Source: Okeania sp. SIO1I7 (lineage in GTDB: Bacteria; Cyanobacteriota; Cyanobacteriia; Cyanobacteriales; Microcoleaceae). From it: a stretch of 46,765 bases of DNA. The stretch spans positions 1 through 46,765 of the forward strand of contig JAAHGF010000029.1 of assembly GCA_010672585.1 (NCBI GenBank). Reading direction: 5' to 3'. The notes below the pieces were generated by a model that was given only the letters and a program-made list of their open reading frames with translations, made no database searches and was not told where the DNA came from. The translations under genes were made by a program, and so were the position numbers. Positions 26,480 through 35,321 of the stretch are shown piece by piece. Positions within the stretch are counted from its first letter, which is position 1. Each line of letters starts with the position of its first letter.

Positions 26480-26969
26480 ATAAAAAGGCAGAAGGCAGGA
26501 GGCAGAAGGCAGAAGGGTATAATACCATTTCTCAAAAACTTTTCTACACTTTATTGAGCAGGGAACCCACCCCTAGCCCCTCCCAGGAGGGGAAGTAGGG
26601 GAGTGGGGGAGTGAGGGAGAAGTAAAAAGTAAGAATAATTAATATTAACTTGGCTATTATTAGCAAAAAAGTAACTCTAACTGTTTTGATTAATTAATAA
26701 CTGAAGTCTTACCCAAGTATAGCGTTACTTTTAGGAATTGGTATAATACCATTTTGAAAAAAGAATGTTACAAAACTCTAGTTATAGGCAAGAGAGAACA
26801 GTCAACAAGCAACAAAGATTCGTAGCAAACATTTATCAAACTGGTATAAAACCCCATCGTCTACACAATGCCTACAATTGGGGTGAGAAATCCTATCCAA
26901 TCGTTCCTTCTGCCCTCAGCCTTCTGCCTTCGTTCATTAATAAATTTAATTTTTTTTAAGGAGTTAAAT
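26480..26969. other. Intergenic region before the porin gene
   Basis: AGGCAGAAGGCAGGAGGCAG heptamers follow the binding-protein stop. Then come GGGGAGTGGGGGAGTGAGGG repeats, a TTGGTATAATACCATTTTGA inverted piece, and a hairpin repeat copy (26846-26902) with its heptamer run. The open frame reading into the porin from 26868 is a repeat translation. Confidence 0.65.
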
Positions 26970-28643
26970 ATGTCAAAAATTTTGTTTAATTGTCTTTTAT
27001 TAATCTTCTGTCAAACCGTAATATTTTGTGCTGTAACTCAAGCAAATGAAATTAAATATACACAAATAAATTCTGAAATAAAAACATTAGAAAAAGAATC
27101 ATCAAAACCAAATATAACTCCAGTTGCTGAAGATGCAATTATCATTAAACCAAATCAACTTCAGCAAAATACAGACTCAATGGGTCAAGTTACTTCTGTC
27201 TCTCAATTATCCGATGTTAAACCCACAGATTGGGCATTTCAAGCATTACAATCATTAGTAGAACGTTACGCTTGTATTGTTGGTTATCCCGATGGTAGTT
27301 ATCGTGGTAATCGTCCTATGACTCGCTATGAATTTGCCGCAGGTTTAAATGCTTGTTTAGATAGAATTACCGAATTAATTGCTGCCTCTACAGCAGACTT
27401 AGTAACTAAAGATGATTTAGCAGTTTTACAACGTTTACAAGAATATTTTGCTGTCGAACTTGCAGAAATTAAAGGCAGAATAGATGCTCTAGAAGCACGG
27501 ACTACAGAATTAGAAGCAAATCAGTTTTCTACCACAACTAAACTAGGTGGAGAAATTGTATTTGCTATTAGTAATGTCTTTGGAGAAGAGAAAGCTGGTG
27601 GTGGAAGTCTAGAAGATAATACCGTTTTAAATAATCGAGTAAGTTTTAATTTTAATACTAGCTTTACAGGACGAGACTTATTTAGAACTCGTTTAGATGC
27701 TCTGGATACTGTTGCCTATGGAGTGCCAATAACTGGAACAAATATGACTCGTTTAGCGTTTCAAAGAAATACTAATAATACTGTTGATATTGGTAAATTA
27801 TTCTATCGTTTTCCCGTTGGCAAAAAATTTAGAGTTCATGTTGATGGCATTGGTGGTAGATTTAATATGAATGTTTCTGATAACTTCAACAGACTTTTTG
27901 CAAATAGAATATCAGGGGCAATTTCTAGGTTTGGACGCTTCAATCCTATCTATGCTCAAGGGGCACGAGGTGCTGGAGTAACAGTTGTTTATAATATTAA
28001 TAAATCCGTAACTTTATCATTAGGATATTTAGCAAGAGACCCCGAAAACCCAAGAGAAAGTAATGGATTTTTTAATGGTAGTAATGCAGGTTTAGCACAA
28101 CTAGATATTCGACCAAGCGATCGCCTCCGTTTTGGCATTACTTATGTACGTTCTTATTATCCAAAAAGGAAGTTATTTGTTTCAGCAGCAACAGGTAGTA
28201 GAAGAGCAAATGCGCCTTTTGGTAATTTAGTTCCCACTTCCGCAGATCATTTAGGTATTCAAGGAAGTTGGCGTGCTTTGAATAATTTCACAGTTTCCGG
28301 TTGGACTGGATGGAGTTTTGCTGATGCTGAAAAATCTGTTGGTATGGTTAAGGAAGGAGATGAAGCAACTATTTTTAATTGGGCGGTTACTTTCGGATTT
28401 ACTGATTTAGGTAAACAGGGAAGTTTGCTTGGTTTTGTAATTGGAAATCCACCTAAAGTAACTGATACTGATAATGGTCCAGATGATGATGATACAGCTT
28501 GGCATTTGGAGGGTTTTTATCGTTATCAAATTAACGACAATATTTCAATTAATCCGGGAGTTTTAGTAGTTATTAATCCCGAACATGATGAGGATAATGA
28601 AACTATTACTGTAGGAATTATTCGGATGATTTTTTTGTTTTAG
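26970..28643 (+). CDS. Iron-uptake porin (SLH-OprB outer-membrane protein)
   Basis: The start at 26970 is set by AAGGAG seven nt upstream and by the signal peptide MSKILFNCLLLIFCQTVIFC with a likely cut after AVTQA; the open frame before it is repeat-derived. The 557-residue product has an SLH domain (residues about 75-135: VKPTDWAFQALQSLVERYAC, then GYPDGSYRGNRPMTRYEFA) that ties the barrel to peptidoglycan. A short coiled coil follows (LAEIKGRIDALEARTTELEA), then an OprB-type beta-barrel from about residue 180 to the terminal IIRMIFLF, ending in phenylalanine. Cyanobacterial SLH porins of this kind carry iron and inorganic ions across the outer membrane. It follows an ABC importer and might serve its substrate. 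Confidence 0.9.
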   Translation: MSKILFNCLLLIFCQTVIFCAVTQANEIKYTQINSEIKTLEKESSKPNITPVAEDAIIIKPNQLQQNTDSMGQVTSVSQLSDVKPTDWAFQALQSLVERYACIVGYPDGSYRGNRPMTRYEFAAGLNACLDRITELIAASTADLVTKDDLAVLQRLQEYFAVELAEIKGRIDALEARTTELEANQFSTTTKLGGEIVFAISNVFGEEKAGGGSLEDNTVLNNRVSFNFNTSFTGRDLFRTRLDALDTVAYGVPITGTNMTRLAFQRNTNNTVDIGKLFYRFPVGKKFRVHVDGIGGRFNMNVSDNFNRLFANRISGAISRFGRFNPIYAQGARGAGVTVVYNINKSVTLSLGYLARDPENPRESNGFFNGSNAGLAQLDIRPSDRLRFGITYVRSYYPKRKLFVSAATGSRRANAPFGNLVPTSADHLGIQGSWRALNNFTVSGWTGWSFADAEKSVGMVKEGDEATIFNWAVTFGFTDLGKQGSLLGFVIGNPPKVTDTDNGPDDDDTAWHLEGFYRYQINDNISINPGVLVVINPEHDEDNETITVGIIRMIFLF

Positions 28644-29087
<444 letters not shown>

Positions 29088-31067
29088 TTAATCAGGAGAA
29101 GACCAAGAACGAACCTCACCCATAGTCACCGGAATTAAATCGCTAACATCAATAGTAAACTGGAATACCTTCTTCGCTCGACGATTATTTTCAGGGTCAA
29201 AAAACTTCAACTTCACATCCCAACAATCACTATCCATCCTACAGAATGGACTCTTAGTCACCGCAATACTATCCAACTCCATGCCAGCATAAACCGCTTG
29301 AGAAAAAGTTAGAGCCGCTTGGAAAGCATTAGTAGCAGCAAAATTCAACGCCCGGTCTTGAGAAGTTTGCCCCAAGTTGCGTAAATCGTAATAAACTCGA
29401 TTGAGGAAACTACTCAAACTCCTCCGCATTTGATCATCGTCAGCTTCTGCTTGTTCTCCACGGACTGCTGTTAAAGCCGAATTCACTAAAGTATTAATCC
29501 GCCAGCCATAAAGACCACGAGGACTAACAGGCTCAACCACAGGCACCACTTGCCCTGAAAATAACCTCACTGTACGCCCAGTTAGTCGTCCGGGAATACT
29601 CACACGCTCAATATACTCCTCAGAATCTTCTGGTTCCACTTCCCCTGATAGCAACTGCTGAAAAGCTTCATAAACATCCCGCGCAAATGACCCCGAAGGT
29701 TCAAGAGCGTAGATGGGAGTTAACTCCATATTCAAAGTCCAAGTCAGAGACTTAGCTTCTGAAAGGTTAGCTGCCAAATAGTCCACCATCTGGCGTGCAT
29801 CATAAGGGTTAGCTGGAATTTGGGTATTTTCAATAGTAACCGCTGGCATCAACTGTTTAAATGAGTCGCGTCTAGCTTCTGTTCCGAAGTCATAACCCAA
29901 TGTACCAATAACGTAAACTATAGAACCCATTTCTTGAGGGGGTTGACTGGCAGTTATTCCATTTGTATGATTATTTGGCATAGAAGAAATTTGACTATCT
30001 GATGTATTAGTTGTTGATAATGGTTGTGAGGCAATGACACTAGCTTCAATGGTACCAGCAGCTACCACGCCAGTGTCCGATGGAATTTCATGATTATTTT
30101 CTGGACTAGCTGAGGCTTGCAGGCTCACTTCTGGAGTTGACCCACAACCACAACCACTAGCTTCAATACTACTATTTTGCTGTTCTGATTCTGACATAGT
30201 TTCTCCGGTTAAATGTGCAACAGCACCTGAAATATTGAGCTGACCTACTAAACAACGACCTGTGTCTTCACTAAGACACGGAATGGCTGTCTCGAGCAAG
30301 GCAGTACGGACTTTTTGTGGGTCCAATTGTTTTTCCCTCTGCAACTGTAGAGCCATCAGTAATGCTGCCACTCCTGATACTACTGGCGTTGCAAAGCTAG
30401 TCCCACTTAATTGTATTGTACCGCCTTCTGGTTGAGCGCCTAAAATATTTTCTCCCAAGGCAAGAATACCCTGAGTTTGATAAGTCTGACCCCAGTTACT
30501 ATAATCTAGAGGTTGTCCGTTTTCTCCCATTGCCCCTACTGCCAATACAGCAGGAAGTGCTGCGGGAATGTGCAAGCATTCACAGCCATCATTACCTACA
30601 GCAGCAATAAGCAAAACGTTATTGTCTCGGCACAAATTTACCGCATGGTTAAGCCAGTCTTCAGCTTCACCATCGTCTGTCAACTCGCCTCCACTTATAT
30701 TAATAATATTTGCTCCTGCATTCACAGCTTGTTCGATCGCCCGTGCCAAGTCTAGTTGAGAAACTCGGTGACGAGAGTCTGAGAAAATAGGAACAATTAA
30801 CCCTCGACAGTGGGGGGCAATACCCGAGACAGAAGATTCTGGCTGGCCGAAAATTATACTAGCAACATGAGTACCATGGACGGACATTTGCTCTGTAGGA
30901 CTAGCTTCGCCCTCCACCAAGGTTAGTAGTTGGGTCAAGTTGGCTCCTGCAAAACAGGGATGCTTGAGGTCAACTAAACCGTCAAGCACTGCCACGCAAA
31001 CCTCAGAGTTACCTTTGGTTTTTGCCCATAGTTGTTTGATTCCTGGAATATTAGCGATTTCGGGCAT
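29088..31067 (-). CDS. Cyanobactin-type maturation protease, PatA-like
   Basis: The 659-residue protein starts at an ATG with a subtilisin-type domain (residues about 1-275). Asp29 sits in VAVLDGLVD, His64 in HGTHVAS, oxyanion Asn159 in AAVGND and Ser224 in LSGTSFATPVVSG, so the triad is complete. A 110-residue linker rich in Ser, Thr and Gly follows (with a CGCG motif near 305). The C-terminal domain (about residue 385 onward) has YVIGTLGYDFGTEARRDSFK, ANPYDARQMVDYLAANL, RVYYDLRNLG and the CWDVKLKFFDPENNRRAKK segment that mark the PatA/PatG family. PatA cleaves the leader from cyanobactin precursors. Asp and His are 35 residues apart, without the PatG insertion, so I call it A-like. It is transcribed with the PatG-like gene. 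Confidence 0.85.
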   Translation of the reverse strand: MPEIANIPGIKQLWAKTKGNSEVCVAVLDGLVDLKHPCFAGANLTQLLTLVEGEASPTEQMSVHGTHVASIIFGQPESSVSGIAPHCRGLIVPIFSDSRHRVSQLDLARAIEQAVNAGANIINISGGELTDDGEAEDWLNHAVNLCRDNNVLLIAAVGNDGCECLHIPAALPAVLAVGAMGENGQPLDYSNWGQTYQTQGILALGENILGAQPEGGTIQLSGTSFATPVVSGVAALLMALQLQREKQLDPQKVRTALLETAIPCLSEDTGRCLVGQLNISGAVAHLTGETMSESEQQNSSIEASGCGCGSTPEVSLQASASPENNHEIPSDTGVVAAGTIEASVIASQPLSTTNTSDSQISSMPNNHTNGITASQPPQEMGSIVYVIGTLGYDFGTEARRDSFKQLMPAVTIENTQIPANPYDARQMVDYLAANLSEAKSLTWTLNMELTPIYALEPSGSFARDVYEAFQQLLSGEVEPEDSEEYIERVSIPGRLTGRTVRLFSGQVVPVVEPVSPRGLYGWRINTLVNSALTAVRGEQAEADDDQMRRSLSSFLNRVYYDLRNLGQTSQDRALNFAATNAFQAALTFSQAVYAGMELDSIAVTKSPFCRMDSDCWDVKLKFFDPENNRRAKKVFQFTIDVSDLIPVTMGEVRSWSSPD

Positions 31068-31142
31068 CTTTAAAAATAAGTCAAAAGTTAAAAGTCAAAA
31101 TTAAACAAGGCAGGAGGCAGAAGGCAGGAGGCAGGAGGAGAT

Positions 31143-31493
31143 TCAGGACTTCAATTTATTAAGGGTAGATACTAAAATGCCTTGTAGACTCTCTACTTCT
31201 GCTAAAACCCCAGTAAATTCTTCTCCTTGAGCTAGTTTAACTTCTTGAGCTATGATTAACAAAGTATCTAATTCTCTGAGAGAACCCAGGGCTATGTGAA
31301 GAAACTGAATATATTCGTTTTTCGTTTTTCTACCATAACCTTCAGCAATATTGGCCGGAACAGAAACTGAAGCTCTTCTAATTTGGTTAGTTAACCCATA
31401 TAATTCTGACTTAGGAAAATTTTCAGTCAACTGATAACAATGAACAGACAGTTGAATTCCTCGTTTCCAAATAAATTGCTCTCGGTAGCTCAT
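31143..31493 (-). CDS. Four-helix-bundle protein (S23/IVP family)
   Basis: The ATG at 31493 (MSYREQFIWKRGIQL) gives 116 residues; the frame is open further upstream only through a heptamer repeat (LLPPASCLLPPS). The sequence matches the small four-helix-bundle family: YGLTNQIRRASVSVPANIAEGYGRK, then EYIQFLHIALGSLRELDTLL. The family includes proteins encoded in 23S rRNA intervening sequences and is related to the Avd accessory protein of diversity-generating retroelements; most members are stand-alone with unknown function. No reverse transcriptase or template/variable repeat is present. A paralog of about 60% identity lies at 36743-37096, and both sit beside heptamer runs. Confidence 0.85.
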   Translation of the reverse strand: MSYREQFIWKRGIQLSVHCYQLTENFPKSELYGLTNQIRRASVSVPANIAEGYGRKTKNEYIQFLHIALGSLRELDTLLIIAQEVKLAQGEEFTGVLAEVESLQGILVSTLNKLKS

Positions 31494-31822
31494 ATCAAAT
31501 CCGGTTGAATATTTACACTTTGGAGGAAGGAAGGCAGAAGGAGGCAGGAGGCAGGAGGCAGGAGGCAGGAGGGAAAATTGCTTATGGATAGTCTTCGACA
31601 AGCCGCTCCGCGTCTACTCACTCCAAACAATTTTGAACACCGTGTAGACGGTGGGGTTTCTTATAACACTCCGAAGCAAGAGGATTTGATATAATATCAT
31701 GTCCAGATAAGAGCGTGATCAAAAAACCTTTTCCCTCCTGCCCCCTGCCCCCTGCCTCCTGCCTCCTGCCCCCTGCCCCCTGCCTCCTGCCTCCTGCCCC
31801 CTGCCTCCTGCCTCCTGCCTTC
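31494..31822. repeat. GGCAGGA/CCTGCCT heptamer region with hairpin repeat
   Basis: GGAGGCAGGAGGCAGGAGG (31530-31572), an inverted hairpin-repeat copy (about 31611-31671, CACCGTGTAGACGGTG), an ATATCATGTCCAGATAAGAG piece (31693), then CCTGCCCCCTGCCTCCTGCC runs (31737-31820) up to the stop of the PatG-like gene. No gene is visible. Confidence 0.8.
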
Positions 31823-33976
31823 TCACTCCGAAACAGACCAAGACCGCACTTTACCCAATGTTACAGGCATCAAATCAGACACATCAATAGTAAAACGATA
31901 TACTTTTTTTGCTCTCCTAGTGTTGTCTGGATTAAAAAACTTGAGCTTCACATCCCAACAGTTGCTATTGTAACGACAGAAAGGACTTTTTTCTACTTCT
32001 ATACTGTGCAACTCCATACCAACTGCTACTGCTTCAGAAATAGAAGCTGTTGCTTGAAAAGCATTTGTCGCAGCAAAGTTAATAGCGCGATCGCGGTCTG
32101 CTCGTCCCAAATTGCGGAGGTCATAATAAACCCGTTGCAGAAAACTTCTGAGAGATTTTCGTATTGCTTCCTCCTCCGCTTCTTCTCGCTCTGCACTTAC
32201 TGATGTGAGGGCACTATCAATCAGCATATTCACTGTCCAACCATACATTCCTCTGGGACTATATATTTTTACCACAGGTAGAGTTTGCCCAGAAAATAAT
32301 TTCACAGTTTCGTCACTCAACCTACCAGTGATGCTGACCCTTTCGATGTAACCTTCATTGTCTTCTGCCTCAACCTGTCCTGATAACATATTTTGCAGAG
32401 TTTCATAAATATCCTCGGCAAATGCGCCTACAGGTTGGAGAACATAAATAGGAGTTAATTCTATATTTAATGTCCAGATTAAAGATTTGGCTTCATATAA
32501 ATTAGTCTCTAGATAATCTACCATTTGGCTGGCATCATAAGGGTTTGCAGGAGCTTGAACTCCTGAAATAACTGTTGCTGGCATCAACTGTTTAAATGAA
32601 TCGCGCCGTGCTTCTGTGCCAAAATCATAACCCACTGTCCCCAAAGCATAAATTTTGTTGGAAGTAGCACTGGGAATAATACCATTAGTAGGTTGAGCGA
32701 TCGTTGTTGGGTCGTTACCTTTTTCTGTTGAGTTTAATACCTTGCCTTCTACAGGGTCATTGGTTGGGGTTTGATTCCCCATCAACTCTTTACTCCTTTC
32801 TTCTTCAATGACTTTTAACCCTGATGAGGCAGTAATATTTGTTTGAGTATTTGTCAGCTTTTCCCCACTGTCTCCCACTTTGAGAGAAAGAGGTGATATA
32901 GTATTTTCCTGTGCAGCAACTACAGATACTTCATCTCTAACATCTTCTGATATTACCTCTGCCGTAGAAACTTCCACTACTGCTAACTGCTTTCCTGTCA
33001 AAAGTTGAAAAGCTCCGGCAACATTTAGTTTACCTAACATACAGCGTTCGACTTCTTCAGTATCTTCCAAAGTACAGGGAATGGCACTATTTGTTAATGC
33101 TGCTCGTATTGCTTCTGCATCTGGAGTTGCTCCTTGCTGCAATTGCAAACTCATTAGAAGTGCTGAAATACCCGTTACCATTGGTGCGGCACAACTGGTA
33201 CCTTTATTGCGAACAGTTTCTTCTGTTCCCGGTTGAGCACCAAGAATATTTTCTCCGGGAGCAATAATACCTTGTTTTTGATACTGCCCACCCCAGTTAC
33301 TAAACTTGAATATTTGACCATTATCTTTCATTGCCCCTACCGACATTACTCCAGGCAAGATAGCGGGAAGACACCAACATTCGCCTTTATTGTTTCCAGT
33401 CGGAGCGACGATTAAAATATTATTTTCTAGAGCTTGACGTACTGCTTTTTCCAATAGTTCGTGAGCAACGCCAGTTTTGCTAGGGCGGCACGCAGCACAG
33501 TGAATAATATTTGCCCCTAAATCTACGGCCAGGTTAATGGCACGAGCTAAGTTTATAGGATCGACGTAGTAGTCATTACCATAACCTATAGGAATATTAA
33601 TGCCCCGACATTTGTAAGCAATACCTTCAACGGGAGTACCTGGTTGTCCGAAAATGTTACTAAAAACATGGGTGGCGTGGAAAGCTGCCCCAAGGACTTC
33701 TCTGGTGAGTTTGTCTGGGATAGCTTCTTTTAGTTTTGTCTCTGTTACCTCATTCTTTTGATCCAAATTTTGGATTTCTCGGAAGATGTCTATATATTTG
33801 GGGTCGAATTCTAGTGGTTGTTGCCAATAAGGGTTGATTTTTGTGACGTTAGCTCCTTGAAAGCAACCTCGGTCTAGATCGGCAGCTCCATCTAGGAGAG
33901 CTACAGTAATGCGAGGGTCGCCTCTGGTGTGTGTCCACAGTTCGTTTAGCCCAGGGATATCTGCAAAATCTGGCAC
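31823..33976 (-). CDS. Cyanobactin-type maturation protease, PatG-like (macrocyclase candidate)
   Basis: The 717-residue protein starts at GTG (33976); a stop lies four codons upstream. Its subtilisin domain has Asp29 (VALLDGAAD), His100 (FHATHVFSN, Ala replacing the usual Gly), Asn195 (VAPTGNN) and Ser261 (KGTSCAAPMVTG). Asp and His are 71 residues apart because of a charged helical insertion at about residues 50-97. Prochloron PatG has about 70 residues between Asp548 and His618 because of its macrocyclisation insertion, and the A-like neighbour has only 35, so this is the G-like partner. PatG's oxidase domain is absent. The tail (YALGTVGYDFGTEARRDSFK onward) is the PatA/PatG domain. Residues about 398-418 of the linker are a translated hairpin repeat. 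Confidence 0.82.
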   Translation of the reverse strand: MPDFADIPGLNELWTHTRGDPRITVALLDGAADLDRGCFQGANVTKINPYWQQPLEFDPKYIDIFREIQNLDQKNEVTETKLKEAIPDKLTREVLGAAFHATHVFSNIFGQPGTPVEGIAYKCRGINIPIGYGNDYYVDPINLARAINLAVDLGANIIHCAACRPSKTGVAHELLEKAVRQALENNILIVAPTGNNKGECWCLPAILPGVMSVGAMKDNGQIFKFSNWGGQYQKQGIIAPGENILGAQPGTEETVRNKGTSCAAPMVTGISALLMSLQLQQGATPDAEAIRAALTNSAIPCTLEDTEEVERCMLGKLNVAGAFQLLTGKQLAVVEVSTAEVISEDVRDEVSVVAAQENTISPLSLKVGDSGEKLTNTQTNITASSGLKVIEEERSKELMGNQTPTNDPVEGKVLNSTEKGNDPTTIAQPTNGIIPSATSNKIYALGTVGYDFGTEARRDSFKQLMPATVISGVQAPANPYDASQMVDYLETNLYEAKSLIWTLNIELTPIYVLQPVGAFAEDIYETLQNMLSGQVEAEDNEGYIERVSITGRLSDETVKLFSGQTLPVVKIYSPRGMYGWTVNMLIDSALTSVSAEREEAEEEAIRKSLRSFLQRVYYDLRNLGRADRDRAINFAATNAFQATASISEAVAVGMELHSIEVEKSPFCRYNSNCWDVKLKFFNPDNTRRAKKVYRFTIDVSDLMPVTLGKVRSWSVSE
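32731..32792 (-). repeat. Hairpin repeat copy inside the PatG-like gene
   Basis: GAGTTTAATACC, TTCTACAGGGT, then GGGGTTTGATTCCCCATC match the intergenic copy at 24089. On the coding strand it reads MGNQTPTNDPVEGKVLNSTE, parallel to METNFKDLVDRGVLNSKE in the CPBP protease. Confidence 0.75.
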
Positions 33977-34637
33977 AATTTCAAGTTAATTTTTAATTAT
34001 ATCTTCAGACTGAGTATACACCTAAATATATACTTGAGAATATTCTTGGGAAAAAAATTTAACAAAAAATAGCGAGAAGTCCCGCGTTCTCTTGCAAGGG
34101 AACGTCGTATGGGAAAGCGACCATGTTATAATATATAAGAACACAGGGGGAGGGCATCACCTCTGTATAAACTGCAACTCCGCGTGCGGGTTGAAGAATC
34201 CCGCGTTGTCGCGCCATGCGCAACGTCGGGAGTATGTCAATAATTGTCGCCCTGATTCTATTGCTGTTAACATTATAATTGTTAAAAAGCATTTCGGTCT
34301 GGAATGCTCCGCTTTCAGTCGATCAACCTTTAGAAGTCAGCGCGAGCGCGTTTGCGGAGTATTCCGGTACGGAAAGGGGATACGCGACCCCTCCTAAAAT
34401 TAAATGACAAGCTAGTGCTGCTACGCGGAAGTCAAAAGTCAAAATTTAAAAGTCAATCATTTTTGATTGGTAAGGCTTTTAGGATTTTGTAACTGGTTAG
34501 TTATTTCTGCTATCCTGCACTAGAAGTCGAGGATTTAAACCCAAGCTTTTAGCACGCTGAAAGCTGTTTGCGGAGCATTCCGGTACGGAAAATGCTGATA
34601 GCTAGTTAAATTGAACCTATAGTAAGGAATCATAAAT
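33977..34637. other. Divergent region between PatG-like and PatB-like genes
   Basis: It contains an IS200/IS605-like end fragment (34071-34240) and an inverted pair TTTCGGTCTGGAATGCTCCG (34288) and GCGGAGTATTCCGGTACGGA (34353). A second TTGCGGAGCATTCCGGTACG copy lies at 34569. No precursor peptide is visible: I looked for an LAELSEE-like leader and an AYDG-type end and saw none. Confidence 0.65.
34071..34240 (+). mobile_element. IS200/IS605-like end pair without transposase (miniature element)
   Basis: About 170 bp bounded by two related hairpins. The left is TCCCGCGTTCTCTTGCAAGG-GAACGTCG; the right is TCCCGCGTTGTC, GCGCCATGC, GCAACGTCGGGA. It ends GTATGTCAA. Between them lies GGGGGAGGGCATCACCTCTG, CCGCGTGCGGGTTGAAGAAT. 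The layout resembles the right-end and omega-RNA region of cyanobacterial IS605-family TnpB elements. No TnpA or TnpB is encoded. It is more GC-rich than its surroundings. Confidence 0.55.
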
Positions 34638-34835
34638 ATGAGATTACCGAAACAAACACCTCCAGTGAAAAGACCCGATCTGATTTCTCCCAGTCTAGCA
34701 GTAGATGTGGTTCATGGTCGCGGTGAAGATCTAGTAAGAATTCGTATGGACTTGATGCATGGGGCTAATTATAACGATCCAGCTCCCTATAATTATCCGA
34801 CTTATAATCAGATCAAGTTCTCTGGTTGGGGCTAA
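34638..34835 (+). CDS. Cyanobactin cluster small protein, PatB-like
   Basis: The 65-residue protein reads MRLPKQTPPVKRPDLISPSL, AVDVVHGRGEDLVRIRMDL, then MHGANYNDPAPYNYPTYNQI. The opening RLPxQxPPVxRPDL, the DVVHG-ED motif and the aromatic-rich end agree with my recollection of the PatB/AcyB/McaB family, a conserved partner in cyanobactin gene clusters whose function is unknown. It is small, soluble and without a signal peptide. AAGGA lies 10 nt before the ATG. It is divergent from the two proteases and followed by the PatC-like gene. Without a database search the family call rests on motif memory and context. Confidence 0.7.
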   Translation: MRLPKQTPPVKRPDLISPSLAVDVVHGRGEDLVRIRMDLMHGANYNDPAPYNYPTYNQIKFSGWG

Positions 34836-35132
34836 TAACTGTTGCCCATAATCTGGTATAATCGTGTGATAATCTCTAATTATCTGTTTGATGATACTAG
34901 GATTTAAGACTGAGTTGCATCCCACAAATCAGCGGTTTCTAAGAACGGTCGTTGAGAGTCATTTGCTCCTGTATAGTTGGGCGATCGCTAATCTTGAAAA
35001 AATTTATAATAGACCTCTTGCAAAAGTGTTAATTAAATTAATTCAAGATCTCAAATAAACAATTTCATTCCCCTATTCCCTATTCCCTGACTTCTGCAAG
35101 AAGTTTAATGTTGTTAAATAATAAGGATAATT
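34836..35132. other. Gap between PatB-like and PatC-like genes
   Basis: No precursor peptide or other gene is visible. It includes a GGTATAATCGTGTGATAAT stretch, one GCGATCGC site, and CCTATTCCCTATTCCCTGA heptamers flanked by CCTCTTGCAAAAG and CTTCTGCAAGAAG. Confidence 0.6.
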
Positions 35133-35321
35133 ATGTCAGAGCAAACATCTCAAGCTTCTCAAAATTTCAGTGACAGCGAAAAACAAGATATATCTGAGCA
35201 AGAACAAAAATCTATGATGCTGGCAACTGGTTTGGAAGACTACGCACGTTGGAAAATTATGTTCAAAGACCATAAGAGGGAAGACAGTCCATCTTTCCGT
35301 CGCGGACGCATTTGGGCTTGA
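35133..35321 (+). CDS. Cyanobactin cluster small protein, PatC-like
   Basis: The 62-residue acidic protein has a low-complexity N-terminal half (SEQTSQASQNFSDSEKQD) and a conserved-looking C-terminal half, MLATGLEDYARWKIMFKDH and SFRRGRIWA. The ATGLEDY-W core and FRRGRIW end fit the PatC/TenC family of small cyanobactin-cluster proteins, whose role is unknown. It has no CAAX, AYDG or LAELSEE-like elements, so it is not a precursor peptide. AAGGA precedes the ATG by 6 nt. Context (two PatA/PatG-type proteases and a PatB-like gene nearby) supports the call. Confidence 0.65.
   Translation: MSEQTSQASQNFSDSEKQDISEQEQKSMMLATGLEDYARWKIMFKDHKREDSPSFRRGRIWA

Noticed and set aside
31715-32203. 162-codon plus-strand frame over the end of the PatG-like gene
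   Set aside because: Its start is repeat translation (PPASCLLPPAPCLLPP) and the rest is antisense to a well-supported gene.
34092-34397. 101-codon frame upstream of the PatB-like gene, considered as a precursor peptide or TnpB remnant
   Set aside because: It runs through the IS605-like stub and GGAATGCTCCG repeats; no leader (LAELSEE), no core-end motif, no TnpB residues.
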